Assembly: GCF_003716585.1 (NCBI RefSeq) | Contig: NZ_PTJO01000005.1 | Location: 310,001-374,000, forward strand | Origin: Corynebacterium alimapuense | Lineage (GTDB): Bacteria > Actinomycetota > Actinomycetes > Mycobacteriales > Mycobacteriaceae | Reading direction: 5' to 3' | Length of the DNA: 64,000 nt | In this document: piece after piece, positions 35,415 to 44,418 of the stretch | Layout: each line of letters begins with the position of its first letter | How positions within the stretch are numbered: position 1 is the stretch's first letter | The notes under the pieces: model-generated | Seen by the model: the letters and a program-made list of their open reading frames with translations, nothing else | Database searches by the model: none | What the model was told of the DNA's origin: nothing | Translations under genes and position numbers: made by a program

Positions 35415-36434
35415 TTAGCTCATCGCGGCAGCTAGTTCCGCGTGATAGCGCGCGGTGGTCTCTGGATGTGCGCGCAGACGCGACTTCAAAGTGTTGCGGC
35501 CAGAGATATCGAAAATCTCCTGATCATTGAGATCAATTCCTTTACCTGGCGCTTGTTGCGCGAGTTCTGCGGGCAATTCCAGATGCGGGAATCGGGCGTC
35601 AAGGTTCGGGGTAAGGAAAAACGGGATGGAATAGCGCGAGGTCCCCGGCGCGGAGGGCAACACTCGGTGAGCAGTGGATACCAGGTAGCCATCAGTAGCG
35701 GCTTCCAGCAGCTCGCCGATGTTGACTACGAAATGATCTGCGATCGGTTCGACGTCAATCCACTCGCCTTCGTGGCGTACCTGTAATCCGCTGGAGCCTT
35801 CTTCTGGCAGCAGCAAGGTCAACACTCCCGCGTCATGGTGCGCGCCCACTCCTTGGCCTGGCCCGCCGGCTTCGGGCGCCGGGTAGTGCGCCAGTTTCAT
35901 CATCGGGTGCGGGTGAGTGAAGATTTCGTCGAAATAGTCCGGCGCTTGATCCAAAGACTCGGCCCAAGCCCGCAAGAGATCCAACCCAATATCGGAAAGC
36001 TGGGCCAACCAAGAGTCGATGAGCTCTTTCATCTGCGGGATCGCGCTAGGCCAAGGATTCGGTCCTTCGAGCACTCGCCAAGGATGAGTATCTAAGCCCT
36101 CGGTCAATGCCGGTCGATCCGCGCCATAGTCGATCTGTTCGCGCCAGTCTGTTTTACCTTGGGTGCGCTCATCGCCGAGTTCTGAGTACCCGCGGTAGTG
36201 CGGATTATTGAGGTTGGAAATTTCTTCCTTGGCCTCCTGCGGCAGCGCGAAGAACTCATGGGCGGTAACAAACATTTCTTCCTGGAGCTGTCGGGAGACT
36301 CCGTGATCGGCGAGGTAGAAGAAGCCAATCTCATGAGTGACCTGGCGCAGTTTAGCGATTTCTTCAGCACGACCTGGGCCATTGATCAGTCGATCAAGGG
36401 AGATAATCGGCAGCGTGGGATCTTGGTGAGACAT
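35415..36434 (-). CDS. 2-oxoglutarate/Fe(II)-dependent oxygenase (isopenicillin N synthase-like fold)
   Basis: 339 residues. N-terminal DIOX_N-type segment with EIGFFYLADHGVS, then the iron triad: His and Asp in GVGAHHDAGVLTLLL, and His in LVSTAHRVLPS, followed by the 2-oxoglutarate-binding Arg/Ser of TSRYSIPFFLTPN. All catalytic residues are present. Substrate unknown; such enzymes hydroxylate or cyclise small molecules, and several bacterial members act on nucleoside, amino acid or plant-like metabolites. No biosynthetic cluster is adjacent. Divergent from an MFS transporter, which could export or import a related compound (weak inference). Confidence 0.85.
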   Translation of the reverse strand: MSHQDPTLPIISLDRLINGPGRAEEIAKLRQVTHEIGFFYLADHGVSRQLQEEMFVTAHEFFALPQEAKEEISNLNNPHYRGYSELGDERTQGKTDWREQIDYGADRPALTEGLDTHPWRVLEGPNPWPSAIPQMKELIDSWLAQLSDIGLDLLRAWAESLDQAPDYFDEIFTHPHPMMKLAHYPAPEAGGPGQGVGAHHDAGVLTLLLPEEGSSGLQVRHEGEWIDVEPIADHFVVNIGELLEAATDGYLVSTAHRVLPSAPGTSRYSIPFFLTPNLDARFPHLELPAELAQQAPGKGIDLNDQEIFDISGRNTLKSRLRAHPETTARYHAELAAAMS

Positions 36435-36578
36435 GTGGGCTCTTTTCCATAAGTGAAACTAGACAGCTTTGTCCATTTACTATAGGTCCTTTGCTCTCTC
36501 CTCGCCGATATTTATATTCGCCACAGCAGTACTACGCTCGACTAATCTCCCCACTATCCCCTCGCCAGAAAGCAACCG

Positions 36579-37817
36579 TTGAGTAGCGCTACCAAGCCAT
36601 TCGAAGAACACAACGCCCGCCGGTTTATCTGGGCTAACGGGCTCCAAGGCGTCGGCGATCAAATCGTCGCTGCCAAAACCGTCCTACCCTGGCTGCTCCA
36701 AGCGGCTGGCACCCCAGGCTTTTTCATCGCACTTTTAGTTCCGATCCGGGAGTCAGGCTCGATGCTCCCCCAGGCGGCATTGACGCCGTGGATAACCACC
36801 CAGCCATCGCGCAAAACCATCTGGGTAGCCGGCAGCATCGGCCAAGCCATCACCGCCGCCTTGATCGCCGTATCCGCCTTGCTTTTCGACGCCGCCGTCC
36901 TCGGCGTAGCTGTAGTCCTCCTGCTCGCTCTTCTCGCGTTTTCCCGTTCCCTGTGTTCCATCGCTTCCAAAGATGTTCAGGGCCGGACTATTTCCAAAGG
37001 TCGCCGAGGTTTGATTACTGGCCGGGCAACTGCGGTAGGTGGGGCCGTAGCTTTATTCGTGGGCCTATTCCTTGAGTGGGTCGGGTCAGATATTCCCGTC
37101 TGGATCTTGGCCTGCCTGATCTTTTTGGCAGCAGCAGCATGGGCGGTGGCTGCAATCGTGTTCTCCACTATTAAAGAACCAGAATCTCAAGTTAAAACCC
37201 AAGGCGTGCGCCGAGGATGGTGGTCAGATACGTGGGGACTTTTTGCACAGGACCGTGACTTTCGCACCTTCGTCATTGTCCGATCACTGTTGCTCGTAAC
37301 CGCGCTATCGACGTCCTTCATCGTGATTCTTAGTCATGAGATCGATTCTGGGATCACCGGGCTGGGAGCATTTCTCATTGCCTCCGGACTAGCTGCGGTC
37401 CTGGGTGGGCGAATCTCCGGGATCTGGTCGGACTCCTCATCCCGAACAGTAATGAGCCTTGGCGCTCTCGTGGGTTCCTTGACGGTTTTGGCGCTGGTGG
37501 CCGCGGCGGACTGGCTATCACCAGAGATCAACGCCTGGGTATTCCCTCTTGGCTTCTTCCTAGTCAACCTTGCCCATACGGCCGTGCGGGTGGCACGGAA
37601 GACCTATCTGGTTGATATGGCTGAAGGTGATAATCGCACCCGCTACGTCGGCGCCGCGAACACCATCATCGGAATTGTTCTCTTGGCACTGGGAGTGGTC
37701 TCAGGCGCAGTAGCACAATTAAGCTCCTCGGCCGCCCTGATCTTTCTCTCAGTAGTCGGCTTAATCGGCGTCGCTGCTGCCACTCGACTGAGGGAGGTCT
37801 CTGCCTCGCCGGCTTAA
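36579..37817 (+). CDS. MFS transporter
   Basis: 412 residues with about 12 membrane segments; TTG start with GAAAG upstream. Features include QGVGDQIVAAKTVLPWLLQAAG at the N-terminus and a central cytoplasmic loop after helix 6 (STIKEPESQVKTQGVRRG). No substrate-specific motif recognised. Short gap (about 50 bases) to glmU on the same strand. Function otherwise unknown. Confidence 0.8.
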   Translation: MSSATKPFEEHNARRFIWANGLQGVGDQIVAAKTVLPWLLQAAGTPGFFIALLVPIRESGSMLPQAALTPWITTQPSRKTIWVAGSIGQAITAALIAVSALLFDAAVLGVAVVLLLALLAFSRSLCSIASKDVQGRTISKGRRGLITGRATAVGGAVALFVGLFLEWVGSDIPVWILACLIFLAAAAWAVAAIVFSTIKEPESQVKTQGVRRGWWSDTWGLFAQDRDFRTFVIVRSLLLVTALSTSFIVILSHEIDSGITGLGAFLIASGLAAVLGGRISGIWSDSSSRTVMSLGALVGSLTVLALVAAADWLSPEINAWVFPLGFFLVNLAHTAVRVARKTYLVDMAEGDNRTRYVGAANTIIGIVLLALGVVSGAVAQLSSSAALIFLSVVGLIGVAAATRLREVSASPA

Positions 37818-37870
37818 GCGACGATATGCTGGAACCAACGTCTGTGCCCACAACCTAGGAGATCTCTAAC

Positions 37871-39343
37871 GTGCCCAACTTCACCGATTGTGCCGTCATC
37901 GTGCTTGCTGCCGGGGCGGGTACCCGCATGAAGTCCACCAAGCAGAAGACCCTCCACGACATCGGTGGGCGCACTTTGCTCTCCCATGCCCTCCACGCAG
38001 CCGCAGGCATAAACCCTCAACATATCGTCGCGGTCGTTGGCCACCAACGCGAACAGGTCTCCCCTGCCGTGGACGCTGTGGCAGCTGAGCTGGGGCTAAC
38101 TCTCCACCAAGCAATCCAGGAAGAGCAAAATGGCACTGGCCACGCCGTTTTGTGTGGGTTGGAGCCACTCCCCGACTTCGACGGGACCGTCATTGTCACC
38201 AATGGTGATGTGCCACTGTTGACCCCAGGCACGCTCAATGAGCTCTTCGCTGCACATACCGCCGCTGAAGCTGCCGTCACGGTATTGAGCATGCAGCTGC
38301 CGGATCCGACTGGCTATGGCCGAATCGTGCGAGATGACTCCGATCAGGTCACAGCGATCGTCGAGCAAAAAGACGCCGATGAGGCCACCCTGGACATCGA
38401 TGAGGTCAACTCCGGCGTCTTCGCCTTTGACGGCCAAGTTTTACGCGAGGCACTCAGCCAGCTCAACCCAGATAATGCCCAGGGCGAGCTCTATCTCACC
38501 GATGTCTTGGCAATCGCGCGCGCAGCAGGCCATGCGGTTCGCGCCCACCAGGCCCCCGACGCTAAGGAATTGGCTGGAGTCAATGACCGCGTTCAATTAG
38601 CTGCAGCTGGCCGTGAACTCAACCGCCGCACGGTCGAGTCCGCTATGCGGGGCGGGGCCACCATCATCGACCCAGCCACGACCTTTATTGGTGTGGATGT
38701 GACCATCGGCCAGGACGTAACTATCCACCCGAACACCCAGCTTTGGGGCTCAACTGCCATCGACGATGGCGCCATCATCGGCCCGGATACCACCCTGACG
38801 GATATGACCATCGGACACAACGCTTCTGTGATCCGCACTCAAGGCGAACGCTCGACTATCGGCGATAACGCCACCGTCGGGCCGTTTACCTACATCCGCC
38901 CCAATACCGTGGTCGGTGCCCATGGCAAGCTCGGCGGGTTCGTCGAAGCTAAGAATGCTCAGATCGGCAGAGGATCCAAGGTTCCGCACCTGAGCTATAT
39001 CGGAGACGCTGTAGTCGGGGAAGAATCTAATATCGGGGCGTCCTCCGTTTTCGTCAACTATGACGGGGTAAATAAGCATCAGACTGTTATCGGATCGCAT
39101 GTCCGCACCGGTTCTGACACCATGTTTATCGCTCCGGTGACCGTAGGTGATGGAGCATACTCTGGGGCGGGTACAGTGATTCGTGAGGACGTCCCCCCGG
39201 GAGCCCTCGTCGTCTCCGGCGGCCCACAACGCAATATTGAAGGTTGGGTCGAGAAGAAACGACCGGGGACCCCGGCCGCAGAAGCGGCTCGACGGTCCCG
39301 GGAGAACAAAGCGACCACCGACGCAAATAACCAGGAAGGTTAA
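37871..39343 (+). CDS. glmU: Bifunctional UDP-N-acetylglucosamine pyrophosphorylase / glucosamine-1-phosphate acetyltransferase
   Basis: 490 residues, GTG start. N-terminal nucleotidyltransferase with [20 protein letters not shown] and [15 protein letters not shown]-terminal left-handed beta helix of hexapeptide repeats ([20 protein letters not shown]) with the acetyl-CoA site region [20 protein letters not shown]. Makes UDP-GlcNAc for peptidoglycan and, in this lineage, mycothiol. The prs gene starts 11 bases after its stop, a conserved pair. Confidence 0.97.
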   Translation: MPNFTDCAVIVLAAGAGTRMKSTKQKTLHDIGGRTLLSHALHAAAGINPQHIVAVVGHQREQVSPAVDAVAAELGLTLHQAIQEEQNGTGHAVLCGLEPLPDFDGTVIVTNGDVPLLTPGTLNELFAAHTAAEAAVTVLSMQLPDPTGYGRIVRDDSDQVTAIVEQKDADEATLDIDEVNSGVFAFDGQVLREALSQLNPDNAQGELYLTDVLAIARAAGHAVRAHQAPDAKELAGVNDRVQLAAAGRELNRRTVESAMRGGATIIDPATTFIGVDVTIGQDVTIHPNTQLWGSTAIDDGAIIGPDTTLTDMTIGHNASVIRTQGERSTIGDNATVGPFTYIRPNTVVGAHGKLGGFVEAKNAQIGRGSKVPHLSYIGDAVVGEESNIGASSVFVNYDGVNKHQTVIGSHVRTGSDTMFIAPVTVGDGAYSGAGTVIREDVPPGALVVSGGPQRNIEGWVEKKRPGTPAAEAARRSRENKATTDANNQEG

Positions 39344-39353
39344 GCGGCACATA

Positions 39354-40331
39354 ATGACTGCCCACTGGACTGAGAGCCACAAGAATCTGATGCTGTTTTC
39401 CGGGCGCGCGCACCCGGAATTGGGCGAGGCAGTAGCCAAGGAACTCGGCTACGATCTCACCCCCACCACCGCTCGTGATTTCGCCAATGGCGAGATTTTC
39501 ATCCGCTTCGAAGAATCGGTACGAGGTGCGGACTGTTTCGTTATTCAGTCCCACACTCAGCCACTGAACAAATGGCTGATGGAACAGCTGATCATGATCG
39601 ATGCGCTCAAGCGTGGCTCCGCCAAGCGCATCACCGCGATCCTGCCGTTCTACCCCTACGCACGCCAGGATAAAAAGCACCGCGGACGCGAGCCGATTTC
39701 TGCTCGCCTGGTAGCCGATTTGCTCGTTGCCGCTGGTGCAGACCGCATCGTCTCGGTCGACCTGCACACCGATCAGATTCAGGGCTTCTTCGACGGCCCA
39801 GTTGATCACATGCATGCCATGCCGATCCTGACGGACTACATCAAGAACAAGTACCCGCTCAACAACCTCTGCGTGGTCTCTCCAGATGCCGGTCGCGTCA
39901 AGGTTGCTGAGAAGTGGGCCAACGTCTTCGATGGCGCCCCGATGGCTTTCGTACACAAGACCCGCAGCGTAGATGTGGCCAACGAGGTCACCGCTAACCG
40001 CGTCGTCGGTGATGTTGAGGGCAAGGACTGCATCCTGCTCGATGACATGATCGATACCGGTGGCACCATCGCCGGCGCAGTCCGTGTGCTCAAGGAAGCT
40101 GGCGCACATTCTGTCGTTATTGCTTGCACCCACGGCGTGTTCTCCGGTCCCGCTCGCGAGCGTTTGAGCGATTGTGGCGCGGAAGAGGTCATCACCACCG
40201 ATACCCTGCCGCAGTCCACCGAGGGTTGGAAAAACCTTACTGTCCTCTCGATCGCCCCACTCTTGGCTAAGACCATCAGTGAGATCTTCGAGAACGGCTC
40301 AGTGACCACCCTGTTCGAGGGCGAGGCTTAA
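39354..40331 (+). CDS. prs: Ribose-phosphate pyrophosphokinase
   Basis: 325 residues from ATG 39354 (MTAHWTESHKNLMLFSG). Conserved: GRAHPELGEAVAKELG, FANGEIFIRFEESVRG, the flexible loop PYARQDKKHRGREPISARL and the PRPP loop CILLDDMIDTGGTIAGA. Makes PRPP for nucleotide, His and Trp synthesis and for arabinogalactan precursors. Cotranscribed with glmU; followed by a strong terminator. Confidence 0.97.
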   Translation: MTAHWTESHKNLMLFSGRAHPELGEAVAKELGYDLTPTTARDFANGEIFIRFEESVRGADCFVIQSHTQPLNKWLMEQLIMIDALKRGSAKRITAILPFYPYARQDKKHRGREPISARLVADLLVAAGADRIVSVDLHTDQIQGFFDGPVDHMHAMPILTDYIKNKYPLNNLCVVSPDAGRVKVAEKWANVFDGAPMAFVHKTRSVDVANEVTANRVVGDVEGKDCILLDDMIDTGGTIAGAVRVLKEAGAHSVVIACTHGVFSGPARERLSDCGAEEVITTDTLPQSTEGWKNLTVLSIAPLLAKTISEIFENGSVTTLFEGEA

Positions 40332-40357
40332 AGCCGTTTTCCGAATCAGCATCACTC

Positions 40358-40396
40358 GATGCCCCCGACCACTGCTCCTTAGTGGCCGGGGGCATC
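40358..40396 (+). terminator. Hairpin after prs
   Basis: GATGCCCCCG plus CCACT pairs with AGTGG plus CCGGGGGCATC across 40358-40396 with a 7-base loop. The T-tract is poor (CGGCCATAAAAT), but position after the prs stop supports a terminator. Confidence 0.7.
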
Positions 40397-40425
40397 GGCC
40401 ATAAAATGGACCTAAACTTGGCTCG

Positions 40426-41097
40426 GTGACCGATTCTTTCGCGCTTATCCAGACCGCACTACGTCCGCTCGCGGATCCCACCCGCGCGAAAAGTATGTCT
40501 GCCTATCTGCGCGGCCGATATGAGTTTTTAGGAATCACCACTCCTGCACGAAGAGCAGCGGTGTCTCCTATTTTGCGCACGTTACGTGCCGCCCCAGACT
40601 GGAATGTAGTGACCAACTGCTGGGCCGCCCCAGAGCGCGAATACTGCTACGTAGCTTGTGATCATCTACAACAGGTTCCACTGCAAAATTCTGATCTTCC
40701 CCGGTTAAAACGCTTAGTCATCGAGGCTGATTGGTGGGATTGCGTCGATCTCATGATCCGAAAGATCGGCTCCATCGCCACCGCTGAGGACATGCGCAAC
40801 TGGGCAGCCGATGAGAATAGCTGGGTTCGGCGAGTGGCAATCCTGCATCAACTACGTCTGCGTGAGGCAACCGATCACGTCCTCTTGGCGGAGCTGATTG
40901 ACATGAATCTGGGTTCCGGAGAGTTCTTCATCGATAAGGCCATCGGCTGGGCTCTGCGTGATTACTCCGGAACCAATCCTGACTGGGTCCGCGAATTCCT
41001 CGCCACCACTGAGTTATCAACGCTGTCTCGAAGACAGGCAGCCATAAAGCTCCCACCCGTCATAGAGCCAGGATCGGCAGGCCTTGGATCCTCTTAA
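40426..41097 (+). CDS. DNA alkylation repair enzyme (AlkD-like HEAT-repeat)
   Basis: 223 residues, GTG start. Helical repeats throughout, with YEFLGITTPARRAAVSPILR near the start and WWDCVDLMIRKIGS, ENSWVRRVAILHQLRLRE and FFIDKAIGWALRDYSGTNP, the latter two being conserved AlkD segments that contact DNA. AlkD glycosylases release 3- and 7-alkylpurines without base flipping. Monocistronic between prs and rplY. Confidence 0.88.
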   Translation: MTDSFALIQTALRPLADPTRAKSMSAYLRGRYEFLGITTPARRAAVSPILRTLRAAPDWNVVTNCWAAPEREYCYVACDHLQQVPLQNSDLPRLKRLVIEADWWDCVDLMIRKIGSIATAEDMRNWAADENSWVRRVAILHQLRLREATDHVLLAELIDMNLGSGEFFIDKAIGWALRDYSGTNPDWVREFLATTELSTLSRRQAAIKLPPVIEPGSAGLGSS

Positions 41098-41113
41098 ACT
41101 GACGTGCTAAGGT
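41084..41113 (+). promoter_or_regulatory. Candidate rplY promoter
   Basis: TTGGAT (41084-41089) and TAAGGT (41108-41113) with an 18-base spacer give a reasonable -35/-10 pair. Transcription would start near 41120, leaving a leader of about 180 bases before rplY. Confidence 0.55.
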
Positions 41114-41300
41114 ATCCAGGTCTCGGCGAGGGCCCTATTTTTAGGACCGTTATCGACGCGATTGTGATTCACAAGCTTTTATTTCAGCCTGCGATGAGAC
41201 TCGGCGAGGACATTTTCCTTCACTACACCAGAGTCGGTCGTAGGCCCTTTTTGTTTTCCTAGGGGCAACGGCCGTGGACATTTAATAGGAGTTTCGCCAC
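41114..41300 (+). promoter_or_regulatory. Long untranslated leader of rplY
   Basis: About 180 bases without an ORF. It contains CTCGGCGAGG twice (in the blocks near 41122 and 41204), small hairpins (TTGTGATTCACAA, AGGACATTTTCCT) and GGCCCTTTTTGTTTTCC near 41245-41261, which could pair by its GGCCCT with AGGGCC near 41131. Structure is suggested, not proven; a ribosomal-protein autoregulatory leader or attenuator is possible. Confidence 0.4.
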
Positions 41301-41912
41301 ATGGCAAAGTACCCCACCCTGACCGCTACCCTCCGCGAAGAGTTCGGCAAGGGCTTCGCCCGTCGCCTGCGTAGCGCCGGCCGCATCCCCGGCGTCATCT
41401 ACTCCGGCCACACCGAGAATGTTCACTTCTCCGTGGATCGCCTCGAGTACACCGCTGTTATCCGTAACAACGGCGTCAACTCCATCATCGAGTTCGACAT
41501 CGATGGCGAAAAGCACCTGACCATGGTCAAGCACATCGACCAGAACGTGCTGACCTTCAAGATTGACCACGTCGACATGCTCGCCATCAACCGCAACGAG
41601 CGCGTCGAGGTTGACGTCCCGATCCTGCTCGAAGGCGAGCCGGTCTCCGGTGCCATGGTTATCCAGGATGCCGACACCATCTACGTTGAGGCCAACGTCC
41701 TCGAAATCCCGGAAGAGATCGTCGTTTCCATCGAGGGCCTCGACTTCGATGCTCGCCTCTACGCCAGCGATGTCGTCCTGCCCGAGGATGTCACCTTGGT
41801 TGCAGATCCTGAGTCCATCGTTGTCTCCATTCACCACCCGGAGGCAGAAGAAGAGGAAGAGGCTCCGGCTGAAGAAGCAGCTGCTGAGTCCACCGAGAGC
41901 GACGAGAGCTAA
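41301..41912 (+). CDS. rplY: 50S ribosomal protein L25/general stress protein Ctc
   Basis: 203 residues, the long CTC-type form with an N-terminal 5S rRNA-binding domain (REEFGKGFARRLRSAGRIPGVIY in the family) and a second beta-rich domain ending in an acidic, Glu/Ala-rich tail (about 180-203). RBS TAGGAG 9 bases before the ATG. Codon use is strongly biased as in highly expressed genes. Upstream of pth, a very common pair. Confidence 0.96.
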   Translation: MAKYPTLTATLREEFGKGFARRLRSAGRIPGVIYSGHTENVHFSVDRLEYTAVIRNNGVNSIIEFDIDGEKHLTMVKHIDQNVLTFKIDHVDMLAINRNERVEVDVPILLEGEPVSGAMVIQDADTIYVEANVLEIPEEIVVSIEGLDFDARLYASDVVLPEDVTLVADPESIVVSIHHPEAEEEEEAPAEEAAAESTESDES

Positions 41913-42002
41913 AACAACTAGCTTCTCGAGCACACCCTCGCCCACGTCAGTTTTCACTGCGTGGTCGGGGGTTTTCTCGATTCATGTGGGAGACTATTCG
42001 AT

Positions 42003-42560
42003 GTGAACGATTCCCCGCTTTTGATCGTCGGTCTGGGCAACCCCGGCCCCCAGTACGCTGCTACCCGCCACAATATTGGCGCTCTGGTGCTCGATGAACT
42101 CGCCGCCCGGACATCCCCGTGCCCTGCGCATTTGACGGTGCACAAACGATCCAACGCCGAGATCGCCGAAGCTAGGCTCAATGGCCGCCGAGTCGTGTTG
42201 GCACGTACCCGCAGCTTCATGAATCTCTCCGGGGGCCAAGTCAAAGCCCTAGCAAGCTTTTTTCGAACCTCACCGCCGGAGATCATCGTCATTCACGATG
42301 AATTGGAGCTCGATTTTGGCCAATTGCGGCTGCGTCTGGGTGGCGGCGACCACGGCCATAACGGTTTACGCTCAGTGACCAAGTCTTTGGGGACAAAGGA
42401 CTATCAGCGGCTCGCAGTGGGAATTGGCCGCCCGCCTGGACGAATGAATCCAGCTGCCTTCGTGCTCAAACCCTTCAATAAACAAGAAGCTGCAGAACTA
42501 CCCTTCATCTGTGATTCTGCAGCAGATGAAGTGGAAACTGCGCTAAGCCGCTCTGTATAG
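42003..42560 (+). CDS. pth: Peptidyl-tRNA hydrolase (paralogue 1)
   Basis: 185 residues from GTG 42003 (VNDSPLLIVGLGNPGP), with GGGAG 10 bases upstream; ATG 41961 is in frame but lies in the rplY-pth gap. Motifs: GLGNPGPQYAATRHNIGALV, the catalytic His in TRHNIG, RSFMNLSGG and GGGDHGHNGLRSV. It frees tRNA from peptidyl-tRNA. A second pth gene lies at 46940; the two share the active-site residues but differ throughout. Confidence 0.96.
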   Translation: MNDSPLLIVGLGNPGPQYAATRHNIGALVLDELAARTSPCPAHLTVHKRSNAEIAEARLNGRRVVLARTRSFMNLSGGQVKALASFFRTSPPEIIVIHDELELDFGQLRLRLGGGDHGHNGLRSVTKSLGTKDYQRLAVGIGRPPGRMNPAAFVLKPFNKQEAAELPFICDSAADEVETALSRSV

Positions 42561-42673
42561 AGACCGTCACTGATTATGAATGTGGTGTTCAGCCTGCCAA
42601 TAATCAGATTTCTGCAGTGAGTTATCGGCGTCACATAGAATTAGTGGAGTAACGCTCTAGAAGAATGCTGCCG

Positions 42674-42691
42674 GACTGCACTAGTGCAGTC
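42674..42691. promoter_or_regulatory. 18-bp perfect palindrome, candidate operator
   Basis: GACTGCACTAGTGCAGTC is exactly self-complementary and lies 70 bases before the FAH-family gene start. It is not followed by a T-tract, so an operator is more likely than a terminator. No regulator gene is adjacent. Confidence 0.6.
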
Positions 42692-42760
42692 TATTTAAAG
42701 CAATCGACATAACTTTTTCTCTACCTCGCCCATTGTCTGGGAAGAAGGACTCACAACACC

Positions 42761-43591
42761 ATGCGTCTTGCCACCATCCGTTCCGAACAGGGCAGTTTCG
42801 CAGCCCTCGTCACCTCCGAGACCACGGCGCTCAAGATAGTCGGATACTCCAATGTCGGCGACCTGCTGCAGAATCCACAATGGCGTGAAGTAGCTGAGCA
42901 CACCACTGGTGAGGAAGTGGTTTTCCGCCACAAAGACCTCGAGGCGGTCGTCCCAGCACCCAAGAAAATCATCTGTGTTGGAATGAACTACACCAACCAC
43001 ATCAAGGAAATGGGCAGGCAGTTACCCAGCCATCCCACCTTGTTCATCAAATTCCCGGATGCGTTGACCGGCCCCTTCGACGATATTTCTATCCCAAGCT
43101 ACGCCAACTCCACGCTCGATTGGGAGGGAGAAATGGCCGTGGTCATCGGGAAGCGTGCCCGTCGAGTACTCGCCGCAGACGCCGCAGAGTACATCGCGGG
43201 TTATGCAGTGATCAATGACTACACCGTGCGTGATTACCAGTACCGCACCATGCAATGGCACCAGGGAAAATCTTTCGAGAAGACCGCTGGTTTCGGACCG
43301 TGGCTAACCACCTCGGATTCCTTCGAGTTCGGAGGTCAGCTGGCTACCTATCTCGAGGGCGAGCAGGTTCAGTCCACACCAACCGATGACTTATTGTTTA
43401 GTCCCGCGACCTTGATCGAGTATATTTCGCATATTTATCCGCTCGACCCCGGTGATGTCATCGTCACTGGTACTCCAGGCGGAGTGGGACATGCGCGTTC
43501 ACCGAAGCGCTATATCGGCGATGGCGAGACCGTGAAAATTGAGATCGATGGACTAGGCTACGTGGCCAATAGGACGGTATTTGAGCAATGA
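42761..43591 (+). CDS. Fumarylacetoacetate hydrolase family protein
   Basis: 276 residues. The FAH domain begins near residue 65 with [17 protein letters not shown], then [35 protein letters not shown] (metal-binding Glu residues) and [18 protein letters not shown]. Such enzymes split C-C bonds of acylpyruvates; with the following mycothiol-isomerase gene (4-base overlap) it resembles the fumarylpyruvate hydrolase/maleylpyruvate isomerase pair of the gentisate route. No gentisate dioxygenase is present nearby, so the pathway is not established. Confidence 0.85.
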   Translation: MRLATIRSEQGSFAALVTSETTALKIVGYSNVGDLLQNPQWREVAEHTTGEEVVFRHKDLEAVVPAPKKIICVGMNYTNHIKEMGRQLPSHPTLFIKFPDALTGPFDDISIPSYANSTLDWEGEMAVVIGKRARRVLAADAAEYIAGYAVINDYTVRDYQYRTMQWHQGKSFEKTAGFGPWLTTSDSFEFGGQLATYLEGEQVQSTPTDDLLFSPATLIEYISHIYPLDPGDVIVTGTPGGVGHARSPKRYIGDGETVKIEIDGLGYVANRTVFEQ

Positions 43592-44319
43592 GCACTTCCT
43601 TCCATGATCTAGCAATCCCCGAGCGTGTGGCGTTGGTGCGCGAAGGCAGCGCTCACTACACCGCCCAGCTGATGAACATCGACGATGCCGATTTCGGCCG
43701 AGAGACATTATTGTCTGCCTGGACTGCCGCTGAGTTGGCTGCGCATGTGGCCTATAACGCCGCGGCGCTGGACAATCTCATGCATTGGGCACACACCGGT
43801 GACAAGACTCCGATGTATGCCACACCGGAGACCAGAAACCAAGAGATCGCCTACGGAGCTACGTTGCCTCCGGTGGAGATTCGCCAGCTCCACGTCCAAA
43901 CGTTGGCCAGCTTGGATCAGGCCTGGGATGAGACCTCGGATCAGGCATGGTCGAATGAAGTTATCACTGCCCAAGGTATGACCGTACCGGCAGCTATGAC
44001 GGTATGGATGCGCACGCGCGAGGTATGGATCCATGCGGTCGATCTCAACGCTGGTGCCAGCTTCGCTGATATCCCTGAGATCATCTTGTCCACCTTGGTC
44101 CCAGAAATCGCCGGCAAATGGCGCGACTCAGGCCTCGGTGAGGGCCTAGTGCTGTTCAACACCGACGATGATCAACTTATCGAGGTCTCCCCCGGTCGAC
44201 AGACCACGCGGGTCCAAGGCTCCTTGGCTGGATTAGCCCAGTGGGTCACCGGTCGCGGCAGCGCTGGAGTTCATACCAGCGATCGTGGAGAAGTCCCCGA
44301 GCCACCGCGTTGGCTCTAG
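43588..44319 (+). CDS. Mycothiol-dependent maleylpyruvate isomerase family protein
   Basis: 243 residues. N-terminal DinB-like four-helix domain with [21 protein letters not shown] (the H of the metal triad), then [20 protein letters not shown] with the later His and the C-terminal SCP2-like domain. This is the layout of mycothiol-dependent isomerases such as C. glutamicum Ncgl2918. Overlaps the FAH-family gene by 4 bases. Exact substrate is uncertain without the rest of an aromatic pathway. Confidence 0.85.
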   Translation: MSTSFHDLAIPERVALVREGSAHYTAQLMNIDDADFGRETLLSAWTAAELAAHVAYNAAALDNLMHWAHTGDKTPMYATPETRNQEIAYGATLPPVEIRQLHVQTLASLDQAWDETSDQAWSNEVITAQGMTVPAAMTVWMRTREVWIHAVDLNAGASFADIPEIILSTLVPEIAGKWRDSGLGEGLVLFNTDDDQLIEVSPGRQTTRVQGSLAGLAQWVTGRGSAGVHTSDRGEVPEPPRWL

Positions 44320-44342
44320 GTTGAATAAGCTCCACCCGCGCT

Positions 44343-44386
44343 AAAGCGCCCGCTGTCCGGATTGTTCTCCGGGCAACGGGCGCTTT
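44343..44386. terminator. Bidirectional terminator
   Basis: AAAGCGCCCG (44343-44352) pairs with CGGGCGCTTT (44377-44386), with an inner TCCGGA/TCCGG helix. Serves the isomerase gene and the convergent GAPDH gene. Confidence 0.85.
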
Positions 44387-44418
44387 AATTGTGCCTATCT
44401 TAGAAACTCACCTGCTCA

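Noticed and set aside
39126..40133. 335-residue minus-strand frame opposite glmU end and prs
   Set aside because: Runs across two well-identified genes and lacks a plausible start or domain.
42570..42607. CTGATTAT/ATAATCAG inverted repeat after pth
   Set aside because: 22-base loop and no T-tract; could be a weak terminator or chance, not strong enough to list.
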